Assembly: GCA_947285985.1 (NCBI GenBank)
Contig: CAMYPB010000009.1
Span: forward strand, 1 to 18,045
Reading direction: 5' to 3'
DNA from: an uncultured Holosporaceae bacterium
GTDB taxonomy: Bacteria > Pseudomonadota > Alphaproteobacteria > RUG11792
DNA length: 18,045 bases
Part shown: positions 7,134 to 14,486 of the stretch, one piece after another
Position numbering within the stretch: the stretch's first letter is position 1
Layout: every line of letters begins with the position of its first letter
Notes under the pieces: generated by a model
Told to the model about the DNA's origin: nothing
The model's database searches: none
Seen by the model: the letters and a program-made list of their open reading frames with translations, nothing else
Program-made: the position numbers and the translations under genes

Positions 7134-7195
7134 CGAAGAAAGTTTAACGAATTGCAGAAGAAAGATACGTACGAAAAAGGAGATATATAATAATC

Positions 7196-8704
7196 ATGAC
7201 TAATAATAATTTAGATAATTTAACGATCAAAGAGACGAAAGAGAAACTTCTCAAGAAAGAGTTTAGTGCTGTTGAGTTGACGAGGATGTATTTAGATAGG
7301 ATTGAGGAGTATAAGTCTTTAAATTCGTATATAACGATTATGAATGAGAGGGCGATAGAGAGGGCAGAAGAGATTGATTCGATGATTCAAAGGGGGGATA
7401 CGAATTATGATATGCTTGGTGTTCCTATTGCTATGAAGGATTTATTTTGTACGAAGGGGACGAGGACGACTTCTGGATCGAGGGCTCTTCAAGATTTCGT
7501 TCCTGAATATGAGTCGACGATATCTCAAAATTTGTTGGATTCTGGAGTTATTGTGTTGGGAAAGGCCAATATGGACGAATTTGCGATGGGTTCAACGAAT
7601 ATGACGAGTTATTACGGACCATCTTGGTCTCCATATCGGAAAAAAACGAATCCTGATATGAAATTAGTTCCAGGTGGGTCGTCTGGGGGATCTGCGAGTG
7701 CTGTGAGTGCGAATTTGTGTGTGTGTGCGACGGGATCTGATACGGGGGGATCAATTCGTCAACCTTCTGCGTTTTGTGGACTCGTTGGAATAAAACCGAC
7801 GTATGGATTATGTTCGAGATACGGAATGATTGCGTTTGCTTCATCTTTGGATCAGGCAGGTCCTATAACAAAAAGTGTTGAGGATGCCGCGATTATGTTG
7901 AAATGTATGGCGAGCTACGACGAAAAGGATTCAACATCTGAAAAAGTTGATGTTCCAAATTATACAGATTTTTTGGGACGGTCGATCAAAGGCATGAAGA
8001 TTGGAATTGCGAAGCAGTATATTGAAGGTTTAAATTCTGATAATATGCGTGTTTTTGAGGATGTGAAGTCTTGGCTTTTGGATGCGGGTTGCGAATTTGT
8101 TGATATTGATCTAAAGACAACTTCATATGGACTTCCATCGTATTATATAATCGCTCCAGCTGAAGCATCTTCAAATTTATCGAGGTTTGATGGAGTTCGA
8201 TATTCTCATCGTTCAAAGGAGGAGTTTAAAAATATCGATGATCTATACTATAAATCTAGATCGGAAGGATTTGGAGAGGAAGTTAAGAGGAGGATATTGA
8301 CGGGAACTTATGTTTTGTCTGCTGGATATTTTGATGCGTATTATAACAAGGCCTTGAAACTTCAAAAGATGATACGTGATGATTTTCGGGATAATGCATT
8401 TTCAAAGGTTGATTTAGTTTTGACGATGACAACTCCAAGTGTTGCATTTGGAAGGGAAGAAGCGAATAATATGTCTCCTGTTGAGATGTATTTGAATGAT
8501 ATTTTCACGGTGAATGTTAATATTGCGGGACTTCCTGGAATGTCTATTCCTGTTGGGATGTCATCGAAGGATTGTCTTCCAATGGGTATACAACTCATAG
8601 GAAATCATTTTAGAGAGGATAATATATTCTCAGCTGCACATATTATTGAAAAGTCTGCACGTTTTGATGAATTGAAAAAATCTATGATAAATATTGCATT
8701 ATAA
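7196..8704 (+). CDS. gatA: Asp-tRNA(Asn)/Glu-tRNA(Gln) amidotransferase subunit A
   Basis: GatA is the glutaminase subunit of the GatCAB complex. It releases ammonia from glutamine, which passes to GatB to amidate Glu-tRNA(Gln) or Asp-tRNA(Asn). The 502-residue protein carries the amidase-signature Ser-cisSer-Lys triad: Lys81 in GVPIAMKDLFCTKG, cis-Ser162 in the GGSSGGS block, and nucleophile Ser186 in DTGGSIRQP. The following GLVGIKPTYGLCSRYG block and the C-terminal NIAGLPGMSIPVG are also typical. The presence of GatA suggests that this organism lacks at least one of GlnRS or AsnRS. gatC, often immediately upstream of gatA, is not in this window. The gene is unusually rich in NCG and AGG codons for such an AT-rich genome, in line with G-favouring third positions on this strand. 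gatB follows after a 20-base gap. Confidence 0.97.
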   Translation: MTNNNLDNLTIKETKEKLLKKEFSAVELTRMYLDRIEEYKSLNSYITIMNERAIERAEEIDSMIQRGDTNYDMLGVPIAMKDLFCTKGTRTTSGSRALQDFVPEYESTISQNLLDSGVIVLGKANMDEFAMGSTNMTSYYGPSWSPYRKKTNPDMKLVPGGSSGGSASAVSANLCVCATGSDTGGSIRQPSAFCGLVGIKPTYGLCSRYGMIAFASSLDQAGPITKSVEDAAIMLKCMASYDEKDSTSEKVDVPNYTDFLGRSIKGMKIGIAKQYIEGLNSDNMRVFEDVKSWLLDAGCEFVDIDLKTTSYGLPSYYIIAPAEASSNLSRFDGVRYSHRSKEEFKNIDDLYYKSRSEGFGEEVKRRILTGTYVLSAGYFDAYYNKALKLQKMIRDDFRDNAFSKVDLVLTMTTPSVAFGREEANNMSPVEMYLNDIFTVNVNIAGLPGMSIPVGMSSKDCLPMGIQLIGNHFREDNIFSAAHIIEKSARFDELKKSMINIAL

Positions 8705-8724
8705 AGAAGAGGGGATTTTTGAAT

Positions 8725-10194
8725 ATGACTGATAATAATAAAAATTTAATACATGGATATGAGGTTGTTATTGGATTGGAGGTCCATGCTCAAATATCGA
8801 CGAATTCGAAATTGTTTAGTGCGAGTTCAACGGAGTATGGATCTGATCCGAATACTCACGTTTCATTTTATGATGCGGCTTTTCCCGGGATGTTACCTGT
8901 TTTGAATGGAAAGTGCGTTGATCAGGCTATAAAAACGGGACTTAGTATAAACGGGAAGATCAATAAATTTTCTCGTTTTGATCGTAAGAATTATTTTTAT
9001 CCTGATCTTCCAAGTGGATATCAGATATCTCAGTTATACTATCCGATAGTGAGTGACGGATATTTGATGATTGAGTGTGAGGACGGAACACAGAAGAAGA
9101 TATCGATTGAGAGGATACATATAGAACAGGATGCGGGAAAGAGTATACATGATCTCGATCCGAAACATTCGTATGTTGATTTAAATAGATCTGGAATCCC
9201 TCTTATGGAAATCGTTTCGAGACCTGATATGAGATCTTCATACGAGGCCATGGCATACGTCCGTAAACTTCGAACTATCCTGAAATACGAGAAGACATGT
9301 GATTGCAATATGGAGAGGGGAAATTTGAGGGTTGATGCGAATATATCCGTTCATAAACCTGGAACTCCTTTTGGGACACGTACGGAGATAAAGAATATAA
9401 ATTCCATTAAATTTTTAGGGCAGGCTCTTGATTATGAGATAGAACGACAGATTTGCGTGATTGAGTCTGGAGGGACGATCATTCAAGAGACGAGACTTTT
9501 TGATGCAAACAAATGTGAGACACGTTCTATGAGGTCGAAGGAAGATGCTGCGGATTATCGATATTTTCCAGATCCTGATTTGAAACCCGTTATATTGACG
9601 GATGAGAGGATAGAAAATATAAGGAAATCTATGACGGAACTTCCAGACGACAAGAAGGAAAGATTTATGTCGACATATGGCCTATCAAATAGTGATGCAA
9701 ACATCTTGGTTGAAGACGAGATCGTTGCAAATTGTTTTGAGAAGGCTGCAAATTCATCACGTTTCAAGAACAATGAGTCTGCAAAACTAATCGCAAACTG
9801 GATGATCGGGGAATTATTCGCAGTTTTGAACAAGGAAAACAAAAATATAACGGAGATCCCATTTCCTATAGAATATATCGCGGAACTCGTTGATCTCATC
9901 CTCGATAATACGATCTCTGGAAAAATCGCGAAGACTGTCTTCGTTGAGATGTTTTCAAGATGCGAGAATCCAAAGGAGATTGTCTCGAGTATGGGACTCG
10001 TTCAGATCCAAGATGAAGGTGTGATACGAGATGCAATCAATAAAATTCTAAATAATAACGAAGATAAGGTTCAAGAATATAGATCAGGAAAAGATAAACT
10101 CTTCGGATTTTTCGTTGGACTCGTTATGAAGGAACTCAAAGGAAAGGGGAATCCAGGAATGATCAATAGTATATTGAAAGAACTTCTTGGATAA
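8725..10194 (+). CDS. gatB: Asp-tRNA(Asn)/Glu-tRNA(Gln) amidotransferase subunit B
   Basis: GatB binds the mischarged tRNA, phosphorylates its side-chain carboxylate with ATP and amidates it using ammonia channelled from GatA. The 489 residues match the family. Diagnostic segments are VIGLEVHAQISTNSKLFS near the N terminus, DRKNYFYPDLPSGYQISQ, the IHIEQDAGKS metal/nucleotide region, NRSGIPLMEIVSRPD and CNMERGNLRVDANISV. The C-terminal tRNA-binding helical and tail (YqeY-like) domain is present, ending with the family-typical KGKGNPGMINSILKELL. A TTG at 8719 would extend the frame by two codons, but ATG 8725 is 10 bases from GAGGGG (8709-8714) and is preferred. It is cotranscribed with gatA, and a strong terminator follows within 20 bases. 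Confidence 0.97.
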   Translation: MTDNNKNLIHGYEVVIGLEVHAQISTNSKLFSASSTEYGSDPNTHVSFYDAAFPGMLPVLNGKCVDQAIKTGLSINGKINKFSRFDRKNYFYPDLPSGYQISQLYYPIVSDGYLMIECEDGTQKKISIERIHIEQDAGKSIHDLDPKHSYVDLNRSGIPLMEIVSRPDMRSSYEAMAYVRKLRTILKYEKTCDCNMERGNLRVDANISVHKPGTPFGTRTEIKNINSIKFLGQALDYEIERQICVIESGGTIIQETRLFDANKCETRSMRSKEDAADYRYFPDPDLKPVILTDERIENIRKSMTELPDDKKERFMSTYGLSNSDANILVEDEIVANCFEKAANSSRFKNNESAKLIANWMIGELFAVLNKENKNITEIPFPIEYIAELVDLILDNTISGKIAKTVFVEMFSRCENPKEIVSSMGLVQIQDEGVIRDAINKILNNNEDKVQEYRSGKDKLFGFFVGLVMKELKGKGNPGMINSILKELLG

Positions 10195-10207
10195 TATCAT
10201 CATTTAA

Positions 10208-10249
10208 GGGCATTTTATTTTTTAGTATAAGATGCCCCATCTATTTTTT
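10208..10249 (+). terminator. rho-independent terminator of gatAB
   Basis: GGGCATTTTAT (10208-10218) pairs with ATAAGATGCCC (10227-10237) over 11 base pairs with one G-U pair and an eight-base loop. CCATCTA and six T residues (10244-10249) follow. Position, stem and T tract all fit an intrinsic terminator isolating gatAB from the exporter operon. Confidence 0.85.
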
Positions 10250-10276
10250 CATAACTGCACGCTTGTCTAAAAAATA

Positions 10277-10306
10277 TTGACTCCTATAATTATGCGGATG
10301 TATAAT
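10277..10306 (+). promoter_or_regulatory. sigma-70-type promoter of the TetR/exporter operon
   Basis: TTGACT (10277-10282) and a perfect TATAAT (10301-10306) are separated by 18 bases, and the tetR-like start lies 33 bases downstream. The -35 overlaps GACTC (10279-10283), a GANTC site of the kind methylated by alphaproteobacterial CcrM. I found no other GANTC in the non-coding gaps of this window. Confidence 0.75.
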
Positions 10307-10322
10307 TAAACATATGTATAGG
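10283..10322. repeat. candidate operator repeats around the -10 of the exporter operon
   Basis: TATAATTA occurs at 10285-10292 and 10301-10308, a direct repeat 16 bases apart whose second copy covers the -10. The same region is bounded by CCTATA (10283-10288) and its reverse complement TATAGG (10317-10322). Either could be part of a binding site for the TetR-family regulator encoded next, which would then control itself. The elements are short and AT-rich, so this is tentative. Confidence 0.35.
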
Positions 10323-10338
10323 AAAGAGATAGAATTTT

Positions 10339-10956
10339 ATGACAAGACCTTCAAAGAATTTAGATAGGAAGATGATAGAGGCATCGAAGAGGATTATTGT
10401 TGAGGAGGGGGTCGACAGATTGACGGTTCGTCATATATGTGAGGTTTCTGATGTCAACATGGGGATGTTTCACTATCATTTTTCGAGTAAGTCGAATTTT
10501 TATGTTCGTCTTATAGAGTCTATATACGATGAATTCTATGAATTTTTGAAGATAGATTGTATGAGGGAGTCTAGAGATTCATTAGCGAGACTTCGATATT
10601 GTCTTTCGAAGATGATGGAATTTTCGAGGAATAAGGAGAGTTTATTTGCGTCGCTTTTTTTCGAGATCATTTTGAAGGACGATGATCTTATGAGAGAAAT
10701 ACGCAAAAATATCGAGAGGAAACATATTCTTTTTCAGTTGATAGAGGAATGCAAGACGAACGGAATCTTCAAGACGATCCTTCCGACTTCCGATATATTT
10801 GCAATGTTTTTTCTTGTGAGTATCAGACGATTTGTTTTCGATAGGATGTATGATATATCCGATGGGAACGATCATGAAGATTTGAGGAGGGAACGTATAG
10901 AGATAATATTGAGGGGTCTTCTATCGGATAAACATAATATAGATGATGGTGAATAG
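10339..10956 (+). CDS. TetR-family transcriptional regulator (CecR-like position)
   Basis: This 205-residue DNA-binding protein has the TetR N-terminal domain: helix IEASKRIIVEEGVDRLTV leads into a helix-turn-helix at about 28-49 (VRHICEVSDVNMGMFHYHF), with the usual FHYHF and a following Lys. The C-terminal ligand and dimerisation domain is divergent, as is normal, and gives no ligand clue. It is the first gene of a tightly packed exporter operon, the same order as E. coli cecR (ybiH) before ybhGFSR, so it probably represses that operon and responds to a transported or toxic compound. E. coli CecR affects sensitivity to cefoperazone and chloramphenicol; the effector here is unknown. The start ATG 10339 has GGAAAG at 10321-10326 as a modest ribosome binding site. 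Confidence 0.9.
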   Translation: MTRPSKNLDRKMIEASKRIIVEEGVDRLTVRHICEVSDVNMGMFHYHFSSKSNFYVRLIESIYDEFYEFLKIDCMRESRDSLARLRYCLSKMMEFSRNKESLFASLFFEIILKDDDLMREIRKNIERKHILFQLIEECKTNGIFKTILPTSDIFAMFFLVSIRRFVFDRMYDISDGNDHEDLRRERIEIILRGLLSDKHNIDDGE

Positions 10957-10957
10957 T

Positions 10958-11701
10958 ATGATGAAAAAAATAATATTGGGTATTTCCATAATATTGGGAG
11001 GATTTGGGATAGTTTTTTATAGACAGGCTCAAAATGAAAACAATTTTATGTATGCTGGAACTCTTGAGACGACGAAGGTTGTTATATCATCGAAGGTTGG
11101 AACTGATATAATCTCTCTTCCTTTTCATGAGGGGGATCACGTGAAGAAAGGAGATGATATTATAGCTTTGAATGATGATATCTATCAGATTGCTTCAAAA
11201 CAAATAAATAATGAGTATGGTAGATATTTGAGACTCAAAAAAAATGGACATGTGACTCAAGAAAATTTCGATAGGATTGAACGTAATAAAAAAGATAATG
11301 ACCTAAAAATTATGTGGTGTCATATAAAGAGTCCAATAGACGGGATTATAATAACGAAATTTAAGGAACCTGGAGAATATGTCAATATAGGGTCCAATAT
11401 AATATCTCTTTCGAATCCAAAGGATATATGGGCGTATTTTTATGTTTCATACGATATGGTCCATAAATTGAAGATAGGAGACAAAGTCGTTGGAAGACTC
11501 CAGGAAGTGAGTGATCGTGAATTTCATGGGAGAATAATAAAAATTAATGAGGAGGCAGAATTCACCCCAAAAAATGTTCAGACTCGCGAGGAACGTCAAA
11601 GACTCGTCTACGGAATAAAAGTTCGCTTCGATAATGATGATCTTTTATTGAAGGCTGGTATGACAATGGAGACTTCATTTAATGATGGATATAGAAAATA
11701 A
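10958..11701 (+). CDS. HlyD/YbhG-type membrane-fusion protein with a short hairpin
   Basis: This periplasmic adaptor (247 residues) links the ABC-2 pump to the outer envelope. Residues about 4-21 form the N-terminal membrane anchor. The split lipoyl domain is clear: the first half includes SLPFHEGDHVKKGDDIIALND (about 53-73), and the second is IKSPIDGIIITKFKEPGEYV (about 123-142). A beta-barrel domain follows, with the family motif FTPKNVQTREERQRLVYGIKV near the C terminus. Between the lipoyl halves only about 47 residues remain for the alpha-helical hairpin, far fewer than in E. coli YbhG (about 330 residues in total). The frame extends to ATG 10943 inside the regulator gene; ATG 10958, just after that gene's stop, gives a cleaner anchor. 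The 3' end overlaps the next gene by 20 bases. Identification is good; the substrate is unknown. Confidence 0.9.
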   Translation: MMKKIILGISIILGGFGIVFYRQAQNENNFMYAGTLETTKVVISSKVGTDIISLPFHEGDHVKKGDDIIALNDDIYQIASKQINNEYGRYLRLKKNGHVTQENFDRIERNKKDNDLKIMWCHIKSPIDGIIITKFKEPGEYVNIGSNIISLSNPKDIWAYFYVSYDMVHKLKIGDKVVGRLQEVSDREFHGRIIKINEEAEFTPKNVQTREERQRLVYGIKVRFDNDDLLLKAGMTMETSFNDGYRK

Positions 11702-12449
11702 TAATAATGACGATATCATATCAATTGATATTCAAAATTTAAGCAAGACATTTGAAGATGGAAAAATTGTTGCCTTGAAAAATGTTAGTTTAAATTTTGA
11801 GGGGGGTATACTCCATGGGATTATCGGACCTGCGGGATCTGGAAAAACGACTCTCCTTCGAATTATGCTTGATCTCATGATGAAAGATGAAGGTGATATA
11901 AAGTATAAAAACAATGATAAATACGTTGATTTTCAAGATATACGAAATAAAATTGCTTATATGCCAGAACAACAGAGTTTATATTCTGATCTTTCAATAA
12001 GAGAACATCTTGAATTCTTTTCGAGTATGTATAGTATGGGACACGAAGAATACATCAAAAAATCGCGGGAACTCCTTGAAATGACGAGACTCGATAAATT
12101 TATCGATAGACCGGCTGGAAAATTATCAGGAGGAATGTATAAAAAACTCGGACTTATGTGTTCTCTCTTGAGATCCCCAAAACTCGTATTATTGGACGAA
12201 CCAACAAATGGAGTTGATCCTATTAGTAGGCGAGAATTTTGGGATATACTAAACAATACAGTCTCAAATAATATAACTGTTATTATGACGACATCCTATA
12301 TGGACGAGGCGGAACGTTGTCATAAAACTCACCTCATGGAAGATGGCAATGTTTTGGGAACAGGAGAACCTAAAAGTTTGTTATCTCATGAAAATGTCGA
12401 AAATTTTGATGAATATTTCATAAAAAGGAATCGAAATTATGCAGGATAA
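11682..12449 (+). CDS. ABC transporter ATPase, equivalent to the N-terminal half of YbhF
   Basis: This 255-residue ATPase is one of two that drive the exporter. Visible motifs are Walker A GPAGSGKTT (49-57), Q-loop Gln97 in MPEQQSLYSDL, signature LSGGM (148-152) and Walker B LVLLDEPTNGVDP with Asp172 and catalytic Glu173. The switch region reads IMTTSYMDEAE: Ser205 replaces the usual H-loop His. The equivalent site in the N-terminal half of E. coli YbhF is also not His, as I recall it. This supports the assignment and suggests that one ATP site is weak while the other hydrolyses. In E. coli both ATPase domains are in one protein; here they are separate genes overlapping by 11 bases. The start overlaps the adaptor gene by 20 bases, and ATG 11685 is an equal alternative. 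Confidence 0.92.
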   Translation: MMDIENNNNDDIISIDIQNLSKTFEDGKIVALKNVSLNFEGGILHGIIGPAGSGKTTLLRIMLDLMMKDEGDIKYKNNDKYVDFQDIRNKIAYMPEQQSLYSDLSIREHLEFFSSMYSMGHEEYIKKSRELLEMTRLDKFIDRPAGKLSGGMYKKLGLMCSLLRSPKLVLLDEPTNGVDPISRREFWDILNNTVSNNITVIMTTSYMDEAERCHKTHLMEDGNVLGTGEPKSLLSHENVENFDEYFIKRNRNYAG

Positions 12450-13362
12450 TATTGTTGTTGTCGAAAATTTGAGTGTAATATTCAATAAATTTTATGCAGT
12501 TAGGAATGTCTCATTTTCCGTTCGAAAAGGGGAGATCTTCGGATTTTTGGGGGCGAATGGTGCTGGGAAAACGACGACTATTCGAGTTTTGTGTGGACTT
12601 CTCGTTCCATCCCTTGGAAATGTTTATATAGACAATGAAAAACTTGTCACAGGAGATGAGAATCGAATAAAGAAGAACGTTGGATATATGTCCCAAAAAT
12701 TCACACTCTATGATGATCTGACGATCGATGAGAATCTATCGTTTAGTTCATCTCTTAGGGGGATTTCGAATAGGGATTATAAAGAACGTTTAAAATATCT
12801 ATTTAATTTTATAGGTTTCGATAGGGATACGAATATTATTGTGAGGGATCTTCCAGGAGGTTTGAAGCAGGAGATCGCTCTTATTTCATCTCTTCTTCAT
12901 GATCCTAAAATAATTTTTCTCGATGAACCAACAGCTGGAGTTTCTCCTATGTCTCGCGTTAGATTCTGGGATCTAATAAAAAAATTATCGGATTTGGGGA
13001 AGACGATATTCGTTACGACCCACTATATGGATGAGGCGGAAAATTGCCATAGGATCGCTCTTATGAGATCTGGGGAGATGATCGCACTCGATACCCCACA
13101 AAATCTCAAAAAATCGACGTATAGCGAACAGATATACCATATAACTCCAAAATCAAACGACTCCCTAAAAAAATTGACAGATATTTCAAAGGGGTGTTTC
13201 GCAATGTTCGAACCATATGGTCACCATTTTCATGCCATAATAAAAAATGAATGTGACGCAAATAAAGTTATAGACGATTTGTCACAAATTGCAGATATAA
13301 AAAAAATCGATCCATCTCTCGAGGATGTTTTCGTTCGACTCGTTGAAGGAGATTCTAGATGA
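12439..13362 (+). CDS. ABC transporter ATPase, equivalent to the C-terminal half of YbhF
   Basis: This 307-residue ATPase pairs with the one encoded upstream. Motifs are Walker A GANGAGKT (38-45), Q-loop Gln86 in GYMSQKFTLYDDLT, an altered signature LPGGL (138-142, normally LSGGQ), Walker B IIFLDE (158-163), and a canonical switch His195 in FVTTHYMDEAE. The segment after Walker B reads AGVSP rather than the commoner GVDP. A C-terminal extension of about 90 residues, ending in DPSLEDVFVRLVEG, is typical of ATPases that work with ABC-2 permeases. Residue by residue it complements the upstream protein: one has a standard signature and no switch His, the other the reverse, as expected of an asymmetric heterodimer. 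It overlaps the preceding gene by 11 bases and the next by ATGA. Confidence 0.93.
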   Translation: MQDNIVVVENLSVIFNKFYAVRNVSFSVRKGEIFGFLGANGAGKTTTIRVLCGLLVPSLGNVYIDNEKLVTGDENRIKKNVGYMSQKFTLYDDLTIDENLSFSSSLRGISNRDYKERLKYLFNFIGFDRDTNIIVRDLPGGLKQEIALISSLLHDPKIIFLDEPTAGVSPMSRVRFWDLIKKLSDLGKTIFVTTHYMDEAENCHRIALMRSGEMIALDTPQNLKKSTYSEQIYHITPKSNDSLKKLTDISKGCFAMFEPYGHHFHAIIKNECDANKVIDDLSQIADIKKIDPSLEDVFVRLVEGDSR

Positions 13363-14486
13363 TGACAATGAATTTTTGTTATAGAAGATTTAAGGCAATT
13401 TTTATGAAGGAGTGTATGCATATTATGAGGGATCCCTTCACATTGATTCTCTCATGTTTTCTCCCGTTTATTGTCGTTTTGATTCTCGGAAATTCCATAG
13501 AATTTAATCTAAATAATATTCCAACGGTTGTCATTGATCACAATATGTCTATGGAATCTAGGAAATTGATAGAGACATTTAGTAGTTCAAATTATTTTAA
13601 AATTTATCATAAAAATTCTCCATCTGATGGATTCATGGAAATACAAAAAGAAAATGCGAGGGCATGTATTATTATTCCCCCGAATTTCAACAAGAATATA
13701 TATACATATAATCCAATAGATGTCCAAGTTTTAATTGATGGATCTGACAATTCGTCTGTTGTTGCGATTTTGAATTATTTATCGACTATAAGTTTTTCTG
13801 CGATTCAAAAGATCAGGGGGGACGACACACATATTGTATCCCCCATCCAAATTAAAGAGAGATATATGTTTAATCCAGAATTAAATTCGAAATGGTTTGC
13901 GATTCCTGGACTTTCGTCTGTTATTATTGCGATCGTCGCGATTTTATTGACTTCTCTTACGATATGTCGAGAATGGGAGAAGGGATCGATGGAACTCTTG
14001 ATATCAACTCCCATCGAATCAACTGAACTTATAATCGGAAAAATTTCTCCATACGCGATTTTAGGAAGTATTGGATTTTTAATTGTTTATTTTTGCGCGA
14101 GACTGATTTTTGATGTACCTTTTGTTGGAAGTCATATAGTTTTATTTTTTGGAACGTTTTTATTTTTAATAAATTATTTGGGAATCGGACTATATATCTC
14201 GATTACGACAAAAATACAACAGGTTGCCGTTCAAAAGGCCCTAATCATCGGACTCCTTCCAACATCCTTGTTGTCAGGATTCGTTTTTCCAATTGAATAT
14301 ATGCCCGATATTTTGCAGTATATAACATTCATATTCCCTGCAAGATGGTACGTTGAAATCGCACGTATGGAATTCCTTATGGGAGAATCCTTGAGAAATT
14401 TGGCAATAAATTTCTGGATACTTGGACTTCAAGCAATTTTTATGATTATTTTATCGATTGTGAAATTTCAAAGGAGAATAGGATAA
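13359..14486 (+). CDS. ABC-2 type permease, YbhS-like
   Basis: This 375-residue inner-membrane subunit has the ABC2_membrane_3 layout. A cytosolic N terminus with KECMHIMRDPFTL (about 17-29) is followed by transmembrane segment 1 (about 28-44). A large extracytoplasmic domain runs to about 180, and about five further membrane segments complete the protein. Between segments 2 and 3 is the coupling-helix motif REWEKGSMELLISTPI, which contacts the ATPases, and FPARWYVEIAR precedes the last helix. Its length equals that of E. coli YbhS (about 377). The start overlaps the previous stop as ATGA, and ATG 13362 or 13368 are possible too. It should form a heterodimer with the next gene product. E. coli YbhFSR has been linked to cation and drug efflux; the substrate here cannot be read from sequence. 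Confidence 0.92.
   Translation: MMTMNFCYRRFKAIFMKECMHIMRDPFTLILSCFLPFIVVLILGNSIEFNLNNIPTVVIDHNMSMESRKLIETFSSSNYFKIYHKNSPSDGFMEIQKENARACIIIPPNFNKNIYTYNPIDVQVLIDGSDNSSVVAILNYLSTISFSAIQKIRGDDTHIVSPIQIKERYMFNPELNSKWFAIPGLSSVIIAIVAILLTSLTICREWEKGSMELLISTPIESTELIIGKISPYAILGSIGFLIVYFCARLIFDVPFVGSHIVLFFGTFLFLINYLGIGLYISITTKIQQVAVQKALIIGLLPTSLLSGFVFPIEYMPDILQYITFIFPARWYVEIARMEFLMGESLRNLAINFWILGLQAIFMIILSIVKFQRRIG

Larger units (their letters stand above)
6882..7195. other. 314-base gene-free gap between RNase J and gatA
   Basis: No open frame of useful length, tRNA or small-RNA family was recognised here. The gap is very AT-rich. It holds a terminator-like hairpin just after RNase J (6909-6950), a second AT-rich imperfect inverted repeat (6966-7012), about 100 bases with nothing I can name, an extended -10 promoter (7125-7133), and the gatA ribosome binding site AGGAG at 7178-7182. 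The RBS is 13 bases from the start codon, longer than usual. Confidence 0.6.

Noticed and set aside
7548..7844. Minus-strand open frames within gatA, gatB, RNase J and the other long genes.
   Set aside because: They lie opposite strongly conserved coding sequence, lack ribosome binding sites and have atypical compositions (His/Thr/Ser-rich), as expected of shadows.
6911..10270. CTGCAC followed by an A-rich run both at 6912 and at 10255, as a dispersed repeat.
   Set aside because: Only six bases match before the sequences diverge, and poly-A is common here; no longer repeat unit exists.
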